This document shows, piece by piece, positions 7,429 to 14,982 of a DNA stretch of 37,804 nt (the stretch's first letter is position 1; each line of letters begins with the position of its first letter). Below the pieces are notes generated by a model that was given only the letters and a program-made list of their open reading frames with translations, had not been told where the DNA came from and did no database searches. Origin of the DNA: Bacillus marinisedimentorum (lineage in GTDB: Bacteria; Bacillota; Bacilli; Bacillales; Bacillaceae_O); the NCBI RefSeq assembly GCF_001644195.2, contig NZ_LWBL02000025.1, forward strand, positions 1-37,804, written 5' to 3'. The translations under genes were made by a program, and so were the position numbers.

Positions 7429-8040
7429 TTAATCGCTTCCGTTTTTCACCCATTCGGCGACAGTGACCGTCCGTTTCGCCTGATGCTTTACGGCTGCTTC
7501 CACTTCCTCTTTCATATTGCCGTCCTGGTCCACCGTTACAGTCGTGCCGTAAGGGTTACCCCCCGCCTTATAGACTGACTCATCCGTGTAACCAGGTGAT
7601 ACGACAATTGCCCCCCAATGGAACATAGTCGTATAAAGGGACAGGACAGTCTGCTCCTGGCCTCCATTAGGATTATTGGCGGAAGACATGGCACTTACCA
7701 CCTTATTGGCAAGCTTCCCTTCCATCCAGAGACCTCCTGTGGAATCGAGGAACTGCTTCATCTGTGCAGGAACATTTCCGAATCGTGTCGGGCAGCTGAA
7801 AACGATAGCGTCCGCCCATTCCAAGTCTTCAAGGGTGGCATCCGGGATGCTGTCTGTTTTTTCAAGATGCTCTTTCCAGGCCTGATTTGATTCGATTGCA
7901 TGCATAGGTGCCGTTTCTGGTACCTTCAGCAGTTTGACTTCTCCGCCTTTTTCCCGGGCTCCGTCTGCTGCCATCTTGGCAAGTCGGTAATTCGTGCCGG
8001 TCGAACTGTAATAGATAATTGCGGTTCTTATTTTTGTCAT
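7429..8040 (-). CDS. wrbA: NAD(P)H:quinone oxidoreductase, WrbA type
   Basis: A 203-aa flavodoxin-like FMN enzyme that reduces quinones by two electrons and protects against redox stress. The FMN phosphate loop is YYSSTGTNYRLA (residues 10-21), followed by SCPTRFGNVPAQMKQFLDSTGGLW, STFASA-equivalent SAMSSANNPNGGQEQTVLSLYTTMFHWG, and GGNPYGTT. These are the ordered WrbA signatures. Length is normal. GGAGGGG precedes the ATG. It is monocistronic. Confident family assignment; the physiological quinone is not knowable from sequence. Confidence 0.93.
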   Translation of the reverse strand: MTKIRTAIIYYSSTGTNYRLAKMAADGAREKGGEVKLLKVPETAPMHAIESNQAWKEHLEKTDSIPDATLEDLEWADAIVFSCPTRFGNVPAQMKQFLDSTGGLWMEGKLANKVVSAMSSANNPNGGQEQTVLSLYTTMFHWGAIVVSPGYTDESVYKAGGNPYGTTVTVDQDGNMKEEVEAAVKHQAKRTVTVAEWVKNGSD

Positions 8041-8126
8041 CTTACCCCTCCATGATTAACTGGCAGGACATCCGGCTGCCGTTTTCTTCTGTTTTTATGA
8101 TTCCCCAAAAAAAAGGTTGCAAAACT

Positions 8127-8165
8127 AAAGGCCTGCCGCCATCAAAAAATGGGGCAAGCCTTCAA
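8127..8165 (-). terminator. Possible terminator downstream of the 8200-8448 gene
   Basis: An imperfect hairpin AAGGCTTGCC ... GGCAGGCCTT on the minus strand, followed by a mixed T-rich tail. It is weaker than the other terminators in the window. Confidence 0.4.
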
Positions 8166-8199
8166 TGTTCTTAATTATCTGGTGCCTGCAACACAATTA

Positions 8200-8448
8200 T
8201 TAGCCGAACGGTTTGCTGTGAATTGCCTTAAGTGCCAGGCCCTCATCATCTTTATGTACAAAAATCTCATAAGATGCGGCGGCAAGCCCAAAAGAGCCCT
8301 GTGAATGTGACGAGGACTGAATGGAATCGACTGCAGTCCGGTACTTAATTCCCGCGGTTTTGAGTTTTGCTGCGGCTCTGGAGTAGTCATTCTGTTTTAC
8401 TGTTCCAACCTTAGATGGGATACAAATGATGCCGGACTTGGATAACAA
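8200..8448 (-). CDS. Small cytoplasmic protein, DUF2007-like, possibly 5'-degenerate
   Basis: Up to 82 aa. The pattern NDYSRAAAKLKTAGIKYRT ... SQGSFG ... SYEIFVHKDDEGLALKAI resembles small Firmicute proteins of the DUF2007/putative signal-transducing type, in which a ferredoxin-like beta-alpha-beta unit ends in a YEIYVxKxD motif. The only start giving this frame is TTG 8448, with no recognisable ribosome site. The expected aromatic N-terminal strand is replaced by MLSKSGIICIPSK. The 5' end may therefore be eroded, consistent with the repeat array that begins about 100 bases upstream. Treat as hypothetical or a decaying gene. Confidence 0.4.
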   Translation of the reverse strand: MLSKSGIICIPSKVGTVKQNDYSRAAAKLKTAGIKYRTAVDSIQSSSHSQGSFGLAAASYEIFVHKDDEGLALKAIHSKPFG

Positions 8449-8544
8449 GTTTTGGCCTATTCAGGGATGCTATCAGTCATTTTCAGCGCTTCGTTCATTT
8501 TTGCTGTACAGCTTTGAAATCGAATCGGGTGCAGATCCAGCTCT

Positions 8545-8775
8545 GGCGTGAAAACTATGCTGGACGGCGTGAAACAGTTGTTCCGGCGTGAAAGTCGGGG
8601 TCTTTGGCATGAAATGTTCGAAATTGCGCATGAAACCCAGGTAGTTTAGCGTGAAAGACACAGAATTCCGCGTGAAAGTGCATCCCCTTCATCACGGCTG
8701 TTCTGATACGGCGCGAAAAACCGGGTATATGGCGTGAAAGACCAGATATCCGGTGTGAAACAAGTGAGTATGAAA
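8545..8775 (+). repeat. Degenerate tandem array, 21-nt period, core GGCGTGAAA
   Basis: Core 9-mers begin at 8545, 8566, 8585, 8606, 8627, 8648, 8669, 8710, 8731, 8752 and about 8767. Steps are 21, 19, 21, 21, 21, 21, 41 (one unit skipped), 21, 21 and 15. The GAAA part is invariant and the leading GGCGT varies (GGCAT, CGCAT, GGTGT, GGCGC). The 12 bases between cores are unrelated. The minus-strand reading frame across it has no ribosome site and is broken by the 41-nt step, so it appears non-coding. Confidence 0.8.
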
Positions 8776-9112
8776 AAACTTGATTGTCTTTTTATAAAAA
8801 AAGAAACCAATTTGCAGTGGTTTCGGCTTTTCTCAGTGTTTTTATGAAACTGATTGTCCAGATTGACCTTGTACGTTCGAAATTCTGTTTCCCCGTGAAA
8901 TTCAGCTGGGGTTCCGGGACATTGATGGATCATATTGGGAAGCGGCTGTGTTGGCATGAAAACAAAGAGTTTTGTTATGTAAGCCGAGCTGTATGGTTCG
9001 AAACAGCCGATTAGGCGTCCTCTTGTTTGAATACAAATATTCCACCCAATTGGCGATTGACATTGTCCATGCCCCCTTCTTATGTGGTGCCTCCTGCAAA
9101 CTGGGCCAGCAG
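8776..9112. other. Gene-free region after the repeat array
   Basis: No supportable gene. Scattered GTTCGAAA, CCGTGAAA, GGCATGAAA and GGTTCGAAA motifs (about 8875, 8893, 8953, 8995) look like decayed units of the neighbouring array, with the last two 42 nt apart. Confidence 0.4.
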
Positions 9113-9160
9113 GAAAAGAGCTGACCGGCCAGCTTGTAGTCCAGCCTGGCTGATCAGCTC
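9113..9160 (-). terminator. Intrinsic terminator of trpB
   Basis: Minus-strand GAGCTGATCAGCCAG pairs with CTGGCCGGTCAGCTC (one internal mismatch region) and is followed by TTTT, just after the trpB stop. Confidence 0.75.
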
Positions 9161-9168
9161 CTGAAAAG

Positions 9169-10341
9169 TCACCTTTCGTTATTGAGCAAGTTATATACAT
9201 GCTGAACGTCTTTATCGCCGCGTCCGGAGACGTTCACGATCAAAACATCGTCTGCCGGGAGCTGCGGAGCAAGTTTCATAGCATGCGCTACAGCGTGTGA
9301 GCTTTCCAATGCAGGGATGATGCCTTCCGTCCTTGACAGTTTCTGAAAAGCTTCAAGCACCTCATCATTGGTGACGGTGACATATTCAGCCCGTCCGTTC
9401 GTTTTCATGAAGCTGTGCTCCGGCCCGACTCCCGGATAATCAAGGCCTGCCGCAATCGAATAAGTCGGTTTCGGCTGTCCGTTTTCATCAATGAGCGCCA
9501 GGCACTTAAACCCATGCAGGTCTGCAGGCACACCTTCTGTCAATGTCGGGGCTTTATCCGGCTCAACACCGATGAGCCTGACATCGGGTTCATCAATATA
9601 ATGGGCAAATGCTCCTATCGCATTGCTGCCCCCGCCGACACAGGCGATGACCGCGGTAGGAAGCTTCCCTTCTTTTTCAAGAACCTGCCGTTTGGATTCT
9701 TCACTGATGACGGCCTGAAAGTGCTTAACCATTGTCGGATAAGGATGCGGACCAACAGCAGACCCCAGCAGATAAAACGTGTTCTGATAGTTTTCAACGA
9801 GGTCATTGAGCGCTTCATCAACTGCCTCTTTGAGCCGGCCCTGGCCTTTATCTACAGCAACGACTTCCGCGCCGAGCATTTCCATCCGGAAAACATTGAG
9901 CGCCTGCCGCTTCGTATCTTCAAGGCCCATGTAAATGGTGCAATCCATATTGAACATGGCACATCCCATCGCTGTCGCAACGCCGTGTTGTCCTGCACCA
10001 GTTTCGGCGATCACCCGCTTTGCACCCATTCGCTTGGCGAGCAGGATTTGCCCCAGCACGTTATTAATCTTATGCGCTCCCATATGATTCAAATCTTCAC
10101 GTTTTAAATAAATTTTAGCACCGCCGAGTTGTCTTGTGAGATTGGCTGCAAACGTGAGCGGATTTTCCCTGCCCACATACTCCTTCAAATAGTACTTGAA
10201 CTCTTCGTTGAATTCTGGATCGTCTTTATACTTCAAGAACTCCTCTTCAAGCTGGTTCAATACTTCCTGAAGCCCAGGCGGCACCTGGCTTCCGCCAAAT
10301 TGTCCATAAAACCCTTTTTTCTCTGTTTCCACTCTGCTCAT
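9169..10341 (-). CDS. trpB: Tryptophan synthase beta subunit, orphan copy
   Basis: About 390 aa and PLP-dependent, catalysing L-serine plus indole to L-tryptophan. I chose the ATG at 10341 because AGGAGG lies eight bases upstream. Signatures in order: FGGSQVPP, LYLKREDLNHMGAHKINN equivalent (KREDLNHMGAHKINN, with the PLP lysine in HKINN), ETGAGQHGVATA, GSAVGPHPYP, CVGGGSNAIG, and SGRGDKD near the end. This is the TrpB1 type, of standard length. No trpA or other trp gene is adjacent, so it is not part of a trp operon here. It may be a displaced single copy or a second, indole-salvaging copy. A 20-bp palindrome lies between the likely promoter and the ribosome site. Confidence 0.95.
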   Translation of the reverse strand: MSRVETEKKGFYGQFGGSQVPPGLQEVLNQLEEEFLKYKDDPEFNEEFKYYLKEYVGRENPLTFAANLTRQLGGAKIYLKREDLNHMGAHKINNVLGQILLAKRMGAKRVIAETGAGQHGVATAMGCAMFNMDCTIYMGLEDTKRQALNVFRMEMLGAEVVAVDKGQGRLKEAVDEALNDLVENYQNTFYLLGSAVGPHPYPTMVKHFQAVISEESKRQVLEKEGKLPTAVIACVGGGSNAIGAFAHYIDEPDVRLIGVEPDKAPTLTEGVPADLHGFKCLALIDENGQPKPTYSIAAGLDYPGVGPEHSFMKTNGRAEYVTVTNDEVLEAFQKLSRTEGIIPALESSHAVAHAMKLAPQLPADDVLIVNVSGRGDKDVQHVYNLLNNER

Positions 10342-10365
10342 CTGTATTCCTCCTAGTCTCATCTA

Positions 10366-10385
10366 ATAACTGAAAATTCAGTTAT
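10366..10385. promoter_or_regulatory. Palindromic operator candidate in the trpB leader
   Basis: ATAACTGAA-AA-TTCAGTTAT is a perfect 20-bp inverted repeat, 25 bases before the trpB start. It directly overlaps or follows AT-rich -10-like sequences (TATTAT, TATAAC on the minus strand). The size and symmetry fit a dimeric repressor site of the MarR/GntR kind. No T-box or TRAP-like triplet array is apparent in the short leader. Confidence 0.55.
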
Positions 10386-10449
10386 ATTGATATAATAGCA
10401 GAATTACTGTTGGATGAAAAGGTATTTTCACCGGGCATTTTTGGAATTT

Positions 10450-10477
10450 AAAAAAAGCACCCAAAAATCCAGGTGCA
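10450..10477 (-). terminator. Intrinsic terminator of the 10599-11021 gene
   Basis: Minus strand GCACCTGG-ATTTTT-GGGTGC followed by TTTTTTT. Confidence 0.75.
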
Positions 10478-10598
10478 CTTCAATCTTCATTATTGTTCAC
10501 TAAGCCGTCCTGGAAGGAAATTCATCAAACATGTCTTACAGACTTGTGGGCCAACAGCAGACAAACTAAGGATGGCCGATTCAGCATCTGTGCAATAC

Positions 10599-11021
10599 TT
10601 AAAACAGCCCGGCGTCCATTGCGCTTAGTCCATCAGGTGCAGAACCATCTGTGGCATCTATCTTTCCATCTACACGGATTGCTTTTTCATGACTTGCCGG
10701 TGTTTGATTATGAAAATCAAATAACAATTCCTCAAGATCCGAATCGGTTACCAGCCCATTTTCCAGGGCGAATGCTTCCACTTCAGCCGCTTCCATTCCC
10801 GCAAGATCATCAGCAAGCCTTTGCTCGAGGAGATTCTTTTCAAGAAGCTGTTGAATCAGGTAGGCTGTCCATAGACCGAAGGTGATCGGTGTCATTTCCT
10901 GAATCGCAGCAGATTGCCGCTTTTTATCCTTCTCAGGCTCCGCGTCTCTTTGCTGTCTTCTGTACTGTTGAATCATTACTGCGACCAGAAGGAGAAACAC
11001 CAGACTGTATAATAGTTCCAT
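10599..11021 (-). CDS. Membrane-anchored protein, function unknown (140 aa)
   Basis: ATG 11021 follows a GAGGTG ribosome site. One N-terminal hydrophobic segment (ELLYSLVFLLLVAVMIQQY) is followed by a basic stop-transfer stretch (RRQQRDAEPEKDKKR) and an acidic, helical cytoplasmic domain. That domain includes FGLWTAYLIQQLLEKNLLEQRLADDLAGMEAAEVEAF (shortened: many Leu/Glu heptads, probable helical bundle). I do not recognise the family. It is transcribed alone with its own terminator 120 bases downstream; the stretch 10478-10598 holds nothing else evident. Confidence 0.65.
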   Translation of the reverse strand: MELLYSLVFLLLVAVMIQQYRRQQRDAEPEKDKKRQSAAIQEMTPITFGLWTAYLIQQLLEKNLLEQRLADDLAGMEAAEVEAFALENGLVTDSDLEELLFDFHNQTPASHEKAIRVDGKIDATDGSAPDGLSAMDAGLF

Positions 11022-11188
11022 TCTTTCACCTCGCTAAGATGTTATTTATTAACTATTATTCCCGATCGGTCTTTTCTTTACGAAAATGTTCGCACATTAG
11101 CCAAATCGATTAAAAAAGTTGACCGTAAAATCTGTAAATGTACACGGCAGCATGCTGGATTCATTTCCGAATTGCTGCCGTATACACT

Positions 11189-11551
11189 TTAATTATTGTA
11201 AAACCCCGACTCAATCAGCGTGAATTTCGAGGCGACCACCCGGCTTCGGACAGTTATCTCCTGTCCTCCATTTTTAAAAATAAGACCAGATCCAATTTGT
11301 TCGACAAACGCCCACCCGCGTTCTGTCATCATTTCAATAAACGGATCATAGTCATTACCGGACACAAGATAGCAGTCCGGCCCATGATCAACCTGAAAGA
11401 TTTCCAGCCCTCCACCCTTCAAATAAAGCATCCCCATCATGACAGCAGGCACATTCCTGGTCTCCACATCACGGTCAATGTAAATGAATATTGCGGCAAA
11501 GCAAATGAAAGCGACAAACCCAAATGCCTGAAGGACCATTTTAATTTTCAT
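11189..11551 (-). CDS. Small membrane-anchored protein, function unknown (about 120 aa)
   Basis: I chose the ATG at 11551, next to GGGGAG; the longer frame starts inside a purine-rich stretch without a proper site. One transmembrane helix (VLQAFGFVAFICFAAIFIYI) is followed by an extracytoplasmic domain: YLKGGGLEIFQVDHGPDCYL, then GWAFVEQIGSGLIFKNGGQEI, then VRSRVVASKFTLIESGF. The domain resembles short hypothetical Bacillus proteins with a two-strand repeat, but I cannot name it. A long inverted repeat (GTACACGGCAGCA / TGCTGCCGTATAC, 11138-11187) just after the stop may end the transcript, although it lacks a clean T-tract. Confidence 0.65.
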   Translation of the reverse strand: MKIKMVLQAFGFVAFICFAAIFIYIDRDVETRNVPAVMMGMLYLKGGGLEIFQVDHGPDCYLVSGNDYDPFIEMMTERGWAFVEQIGSGLIFKNGGQEITVRSRVVASKFTLIESGFYNN

Positions 11552-11677
11552 TTCTCCCCGCCCCCCTTTAAGCCCTTGCTGAAAACAGATAGTGGTCAAA
11601 AAGGCACATGACCTTTCTCATATAAATTCGCCGAAACTGGTTTCATATCCTTCCTTGATGCATGATCAGCCGGTTTC

Positions 11678-11714
11678 GTTGCCTGGGAATTGCCTGGCAA
11701 TTCCCAGGCAATTT
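11678..11714. repeat. Palindromic element of the CCTGG-CAATT family, copy 1
   Basis: TTGCCTGGGAATTGC and GCAATTCCCAGGCAA are perfect complements around a 3-nt spacer, followed by TTTT. Related perfect palindromes occur at 28499-28526 and 29618-29637. It lies between a minus-strand gene and the eamA-type gene and could act as a terminator, but no plus-strand gene precedes it. Confidence 0.65.
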
Positions 11715-11814
11715 TCATACAACATGATTCTTCCGCGAGCACTGGTTTTGCCTTTTGCCCGCATTTCCATATATGATTAAGAAAGCGGCAAATCGTACGA
11801 GGGGAGGGGTCGGA

Positions 11815-12759
11815 GTGAAGAAGGTTGTGGGTTCTTCATATTTTTTATTGATAATAGCCACCCTGTTCTGGGGAGGGAATTTTGTCATTGGACGAGGCTT
11901 TGCAGATACGCTTCCCCCGTTCACACTGGCTTTTTTCCGCTGGCTCATTGCCCTCGTGGTCATAGCCCCTTTCGGCTATAAGCAAATCAGGGAAAATAAA
12001 CAAATTTGGATAGAACGGTTTTGGCCGGTTTTCTGGATGTCCCTGACCGGCGTTGCGGCTTTTAACACGCTGCTCTATATTGCCGTACATTATACGACAT
12101 CAATCAATGCGGCTCTTGTCAATGCCCCGACACCAGCATTAATTATGCTGCTTTCCATCATTTTCTTGAAAGAAAAGTTGACGTTCAGGCACCTTATTGG
12201 GATTGCCTTTTCCATTGCCGGTGTCCTGTTTATTGTCAGCCGCGGTTCGCTCGAAACGCTGCTTACATTTTCCATAAACACCGGAGAGCTCTGGATGCTG
12301 GCGGCTATTACGGTCTGGTCGGTTTATTCAGTTCTCGTCAAACGGTATGCCGGAAATTATCCCGGCTATGGTTTATTTATGATGACAATTTTTATCGGAC
12401 TTCTGTTCCTAACCCCGTTTGCTGTTTACGAATGGGCAGCCGGCACCCCGATGACCTGGAGCCTCTTTACATGGTCCGGCCTCATTTATGTGGGCGTATT
12501 CGCTTCCGTCGTAGCATTTATCGCATGGAACACTGCAGTTGCCCGGATTGGCCCCGGCAATGCGTCACCGTTTTTAAATCTAATTCCGGTGTTCGCAACC
12601 ATGTTTGCCCTGACCTTTCTTGGTGAATCCATCGGCTGGCCGCAGCTTACCGGAGGAACGCTTGCCATTATTGGAGTACTGATTACCACCGGCAATATCA
12701 AGCTTCCGAAGGTTTTCAGAAGACCGGTCACAAAGCACTATCATATGGACAGCAGATAA
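11815..12759 (+). CDS. EamA/DMT-family transporter (metabolite exporter)
   Basis: I chose the GTG at 11815, preceded by GAGGGG; the upstream in-frame codons are not preceded by a ribosome site and are hydrophilic. The product is about 314 aa with ten predicted transmembrane helices, the normal form for two EamA domains. Diagnostic features are the opening LLIIATLFWGGNFVIGR with FTLAFFRWLIAL, the ALVNAPTPALIMLLSIIFLKEKLTFRHLIGI segment closing domain 1 (shortened; key run FLKEKL), and in domain 2 the PFLNLIPVFATMFALTFLGE segment. Members export amino acids or other metabolites; the substrate cannot be predicted. A GC-rich imperfect terminator follows (12758-12804). Confidence 0.9.
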   Translation: MKKVVGSSYFLLIIATLFWGGNFVIGRGFADTLPPFTLAFFRWLIALVVIAPFGYKQIRENKQIWIERFWPVFWMSLTGVAAFNTLLYIAVHYTTSINAALVNAPTPALIMLLSIIFLKEKLTFRHLIGIAFSIAGVLFIVSRGSLETLLTFSINTGELWMLAAITVWSVYSVLVKRYAGNYPGYGLFMMTIFIGLLFLTPFAVYEWAAGTPMTWSLFTWSGLIYVGVFASVVAFIAWNTAVARIGPGNASPFLNLIPVFATMFALTFLGESIGWPQLTGGTLAIIGVLITTGNIKLPKVFRRPVTKHYHMDSR

Positions 12760-12804
12760 AAAGCCGCTTCGGGCACAAATTCCGGCCCTGGCGGTTTCAT
12801 TTTA
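12758..12804 (+). terminator. Imperfect terminator after the EamA gene
   Basis: AAGCCGC-TTC-GGGC pairs with GCCC-TG-GCGGTTT (internal loop, one G-U pair), followed by CATTTTATT. Confidence 0.5.
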
Positions 12805-12952
12805 TTCAGCTTTATTCAATACTTTTCACTTCCTCTTCTGCCGGGCAGAGTTTATCTTCTGCACCCGACACTTTCCGAACTACCAGCATTCCGATGATGT
12901 TGAATAACATTCATCTATACCAGCGGTCCATCATGAGAAGGAGGATATCGTT

Positions 12953-13573
12953 ATGAACATATGTCTTTTTGGCGCCACGGGAAGGGTTGGACGCAAGATA
13001 ATGAATCTGGTCATTGAGGACGGACATAAGGTGACAGCGCTTATCCGCGATCCGGCCAATTTTTCCTTTCGGCATGAACAATTGAAAATCATAAAAGGAG
13101 ATGCAATGTCAGCGGCAGCGGTACGCAAAGCCGTCCACGGGAACGATGCCGTCATCAGTTCACTTTCAACCGGCAATACGACCACTCTATCCGACAGCAT
13201 GCCGTCTATCATAAACGCTATGGAGGAGGAGGGAATCAAGCGGATCGTCACGATCGGCACCGCAGGGATACTCGACAGCCGTATCGAATCCGGTAAACTC
13301 CGGTACCAGACAAGCGAGTCACGGAGAAAATCGACCGCAGCGGCAGAAGAGCATGAAAAAGCATATTCCATATTGAAAAAGTCTCGACTGGATTGGACAG
13401 TTGCCTGTCCAACTTATTTGCCGGAAGGGCCTTCAACAGGAAAGTACCGTGTCGAAAAAAACCTGCTTCCCATAGGCGGAGTGAAAATATCAACTGGCGA
13501 TACAGCAGCATTCACATACAATGAATTGGCCGAAAAAAAGTTTCTCTGCAGCAGGGCAGGCCTCGCTTATTGA
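12953..13573 (+). CDS. NAD(P)-binding atypical SDR (NmrA/flavin-reductase-like)
   Basis: A 206-aa single Rossmann-fold protein. It begins MNICLFGATGRVGRKIMNLV, with the glycine-rich dinucleotide loop GATGRVG at residues 7-13. It continues with VTALIRDPANF and GDAMSAAAVRKAVHGNDAVISSLST. These are the order and spacing of NAD(P)H-binding proteins of the NmrA/YwnB/biliverdin-reductase-B type. No catalytic Tyr-Lys pair of classical SDRs is evident. AAGGAGG precedes the ATG. It stands alone. The activity is likely NAD(P)-dependent reductase or redox sensing; the substrate is unknown. Confidence 0.85.
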   Translation: MNICLFGATGRVGRKIMNLVIEDGHKVTALIRDPANFSFRHEQLKIIKGDAMSAAAVRKAVHGNDAVISSLSTGNTTTLSDSMPSIINAMEEEGIKRIVTIGTAGILDSRIESGKLRYQTSESRRKSTAAAEEHEKAYSILKKSRLDWTVACPTYLPEGPSTGKYRVEKNLLPIGGVKISTGDTAAFTYNELAEKKFLCSRAGLAY

Positions 13574-13618
13574 ATGGTAACCATACCCACCTCCCGTCAT
13601 ATCCGAATATAGAAACGT

Positions 13619-13644
13619 GATTTATAGATGAAAATTCAGGGTAA
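13619..13644 (+). promoter_or_regulatory. Candidate sigma-B promoter
   Basis: GATTTA (13619-13624) - 14 bp - GGGTAA (13639-13644), close to the sigma-B pattern GTTTAA-N12-15-GGGTAT. It lies 36 bases before the YflT-type gene. Members of that family belong to the general stress regulon in B. subtilis, which supports the call. Confidence 0.5.
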
Positions 13645-13680
13645 TGACATGTAGACCGATAAAACTATGGAGGTGTTTTA

Positions 13681-14250
13681 ATGGATAAGAAAATTATTGG
13701 TGGAGTATTTGATAACACAGAAAACGCTGAGGCCGCAATTAAATCATTGAAAGATATGGGTTATTCAGCTGATGACATTTCTGTTTTCGCTAAAGACAGT
13801 GACGATGTTAAAGATCTCGAAGATGTGACAGGTGCTGACGTCTCTGAAGAAGAAAGCGGACGCGGCAAAAATGCAGCTAAGGGTCTTGGAATCGGTGCCG
13901 GAACAGGCGGTGTGCTTGGCGGTATTGCCGGCCTGATAGCTGAAGTCGGCTTGCTGACAATCCCCGGAGTTGGTGTTCTGGCCGCAGCTGGACCGCTTGC
14001 CACTACATTAAGCGGTGCCGCAATCGGAGCAGGCGGCGGCGGACTTGTCGGCGCTCTTGTCGGAGCAGGCATTCCGGAAGAAGAAGCAAAAGAATATGAA
14101 AAATATGTAAGTGAAGGAAAAATCCTTGTCCTTGTGGAAGCTGACGAGCAGCAGGAACGCGACGTGTACGGCACATTCTACACAAATGACACAGTAAACA
14201 CAGACATGTATCCAGAACATGTACGCCGCAGCTACAATGACGGTGTATAA
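13681..14250 (+). CDS. General stress protein, YflT (GSP17M) domain plus glycine-zipper
   Basis: A 189-aa protein with an N-terminal YflT/GSP17M-like domain (MDKKIIGGVFDNTENAEAAI ... LKDMGYSADDISVFAKD, residues 1-45). A very Gly/Ala-rich central region follows (about 60-125, repeated GxGxGG and GGxVGALVGAGIP), typical of glycine-zipper segments that insert in or associate with membranes. A short C-terminal domain ends with EEAKEYEKYVSEGKILVLVEA. This layout is common in Bacillus stress proteins of the DUF1269/YflT kind. GGAGGTG precedes the ATG. The sigma-B-like promoter upstream fits a stress role. Molecular function is unknown. Confidence 0.85.
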   Translation: MDKKIIGGVFDNTENAEAAIKSLKDMGYSADDISVFAKDSDDVKDLEDVTGADVSEEESGRGKNAAKGLGIGAGTGGVLGGIAGLIAEVGLLTIPGVGVLAAAGPLATTLSGAAIGAGGGGLVGALVGAGIPEEEAKEYEKYVSEGKILVLVEADEQQERDVYGTFYTNDTVNTDMYPEHVRRSYNDGV

Positions 14251-14262
14251 TCACTTATTTGC

Positions 14263-14292
14263 AAGAGCCGGCTTATCTCGCCGGCTCTTTTT
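14263..14292 (+). terminator. Terminator of the YflT-type gene
   Basis: AAGAGCCGGC / GCCGGCTCTT stem followed by TTTTTA. Confidence 0.9.
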
Positions 14293-14391
14293 ATAACGTT
14301 TAAAGTATCCTTCCATGTCATATGTGCAGGAATTCAGCAGATGGTTTTCGAAGTACTATACATACGAGGCGTTCGAAAGCGGGTGGTTCCC

Positions 14392-14982
14392 ATGTCCGAT
14401 GCATCCCTTCTGATAGGTCATTTTTTCTTGATGATCCTCATTCTTGATTTGACAATCAGGCTATTCAGGATGCCGCGCAGACGGCCGGTTTTCCACACAG
14501 TCAGGACGCTTTTATATGTCGTGCTGTTCAGCCTCCATCTGGCCGTCTTCCTTATCATTTTTCATTGGTGGACATTTCAGCCCGGCATTCCTTCTGGAAG
14601 CTTCAATACCGCACTCTCCATCATGATCCCTGAAGCCGTTTTGTTTTTGGTGTTTCTTTTCATTCTTGCAAAACAGCTTTCAACAACCTTCCTTCAACAA
14701 CATCCATTTATCAGTCTGGCCTGGATGTTGGCGGCAGGTGCCGTCCTCATTTTTCTTATCCAGCTTGAAATCAAGTATGCAGGAATCCTGCACGGTACAC
14801 TAGACGAAAAAATGAACCCCTGGTGGCTCTGGTGGAAAGACCAGCATAAGAACAGCCTGTACTTTAACATCTTTTCTTACGGAATAGGAATCACATCGGC
14901 AATCCTCACTGGCATTGCATCCGCATTATTTCGTTCTTCTTTAAAAAAGAATCGGCATCCCGGGCGGAAAGCTTATTTCTGA
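14392..14982 (+). CDS. Integral membrane protein, function unknown (about 196 aa)
   Basis: The ATG at 14392 (GGGTGG six bases upstream) starts directly into the first membrane helix; an earlier ATG at 14341 would add 17 residues with a weaker site. About five transmembrane helices are visible: LIGHFFLMILILDLTIRLF, YVVLFSLHLAVFLIIF, ALSIMIPEAVLFLVFLFILA, LAWMLAAGAVLIFLIQL and FNIFSYGIGITSAILTGIA. A loop MNPWWLWWKDQHKN is aromatic-rich. I do not recognise the family. The 3' end overlaps the convergent next gene by 10 bases. Confidence 0.6.
   Translation: MSDASLLIGHFFLMILILDLTIRLFRMPRRRPVFHTVRTLLYVVLFSLHLAVFLIIFHWWTFQPGIPSGSFNTALSIMIPEAVLFLVFLFILAKQLSTTFLQQHPFISLAWMLAAGAVLIFLIQLEIKYAGILHGTLDEKMNPWWLWWKDQHKNSLYFNIFSYGIGITSAILTGIASALFRSSLKKNRHPGRKAYF

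Noticed and set aside
8545-8775. Possible CRISPR array
   Set aside because: The repeated core is only 9 bases and varies, spacers would be 12 nt, and there are no cas genes nearby.
8473-9200. Minus-strand frames across the 21-nt array
   Set aside because: No ribosome sites, the frame is interrupted by the 41-nt step, and the heptapeptide pattern is a by-product of the 21-nt period.
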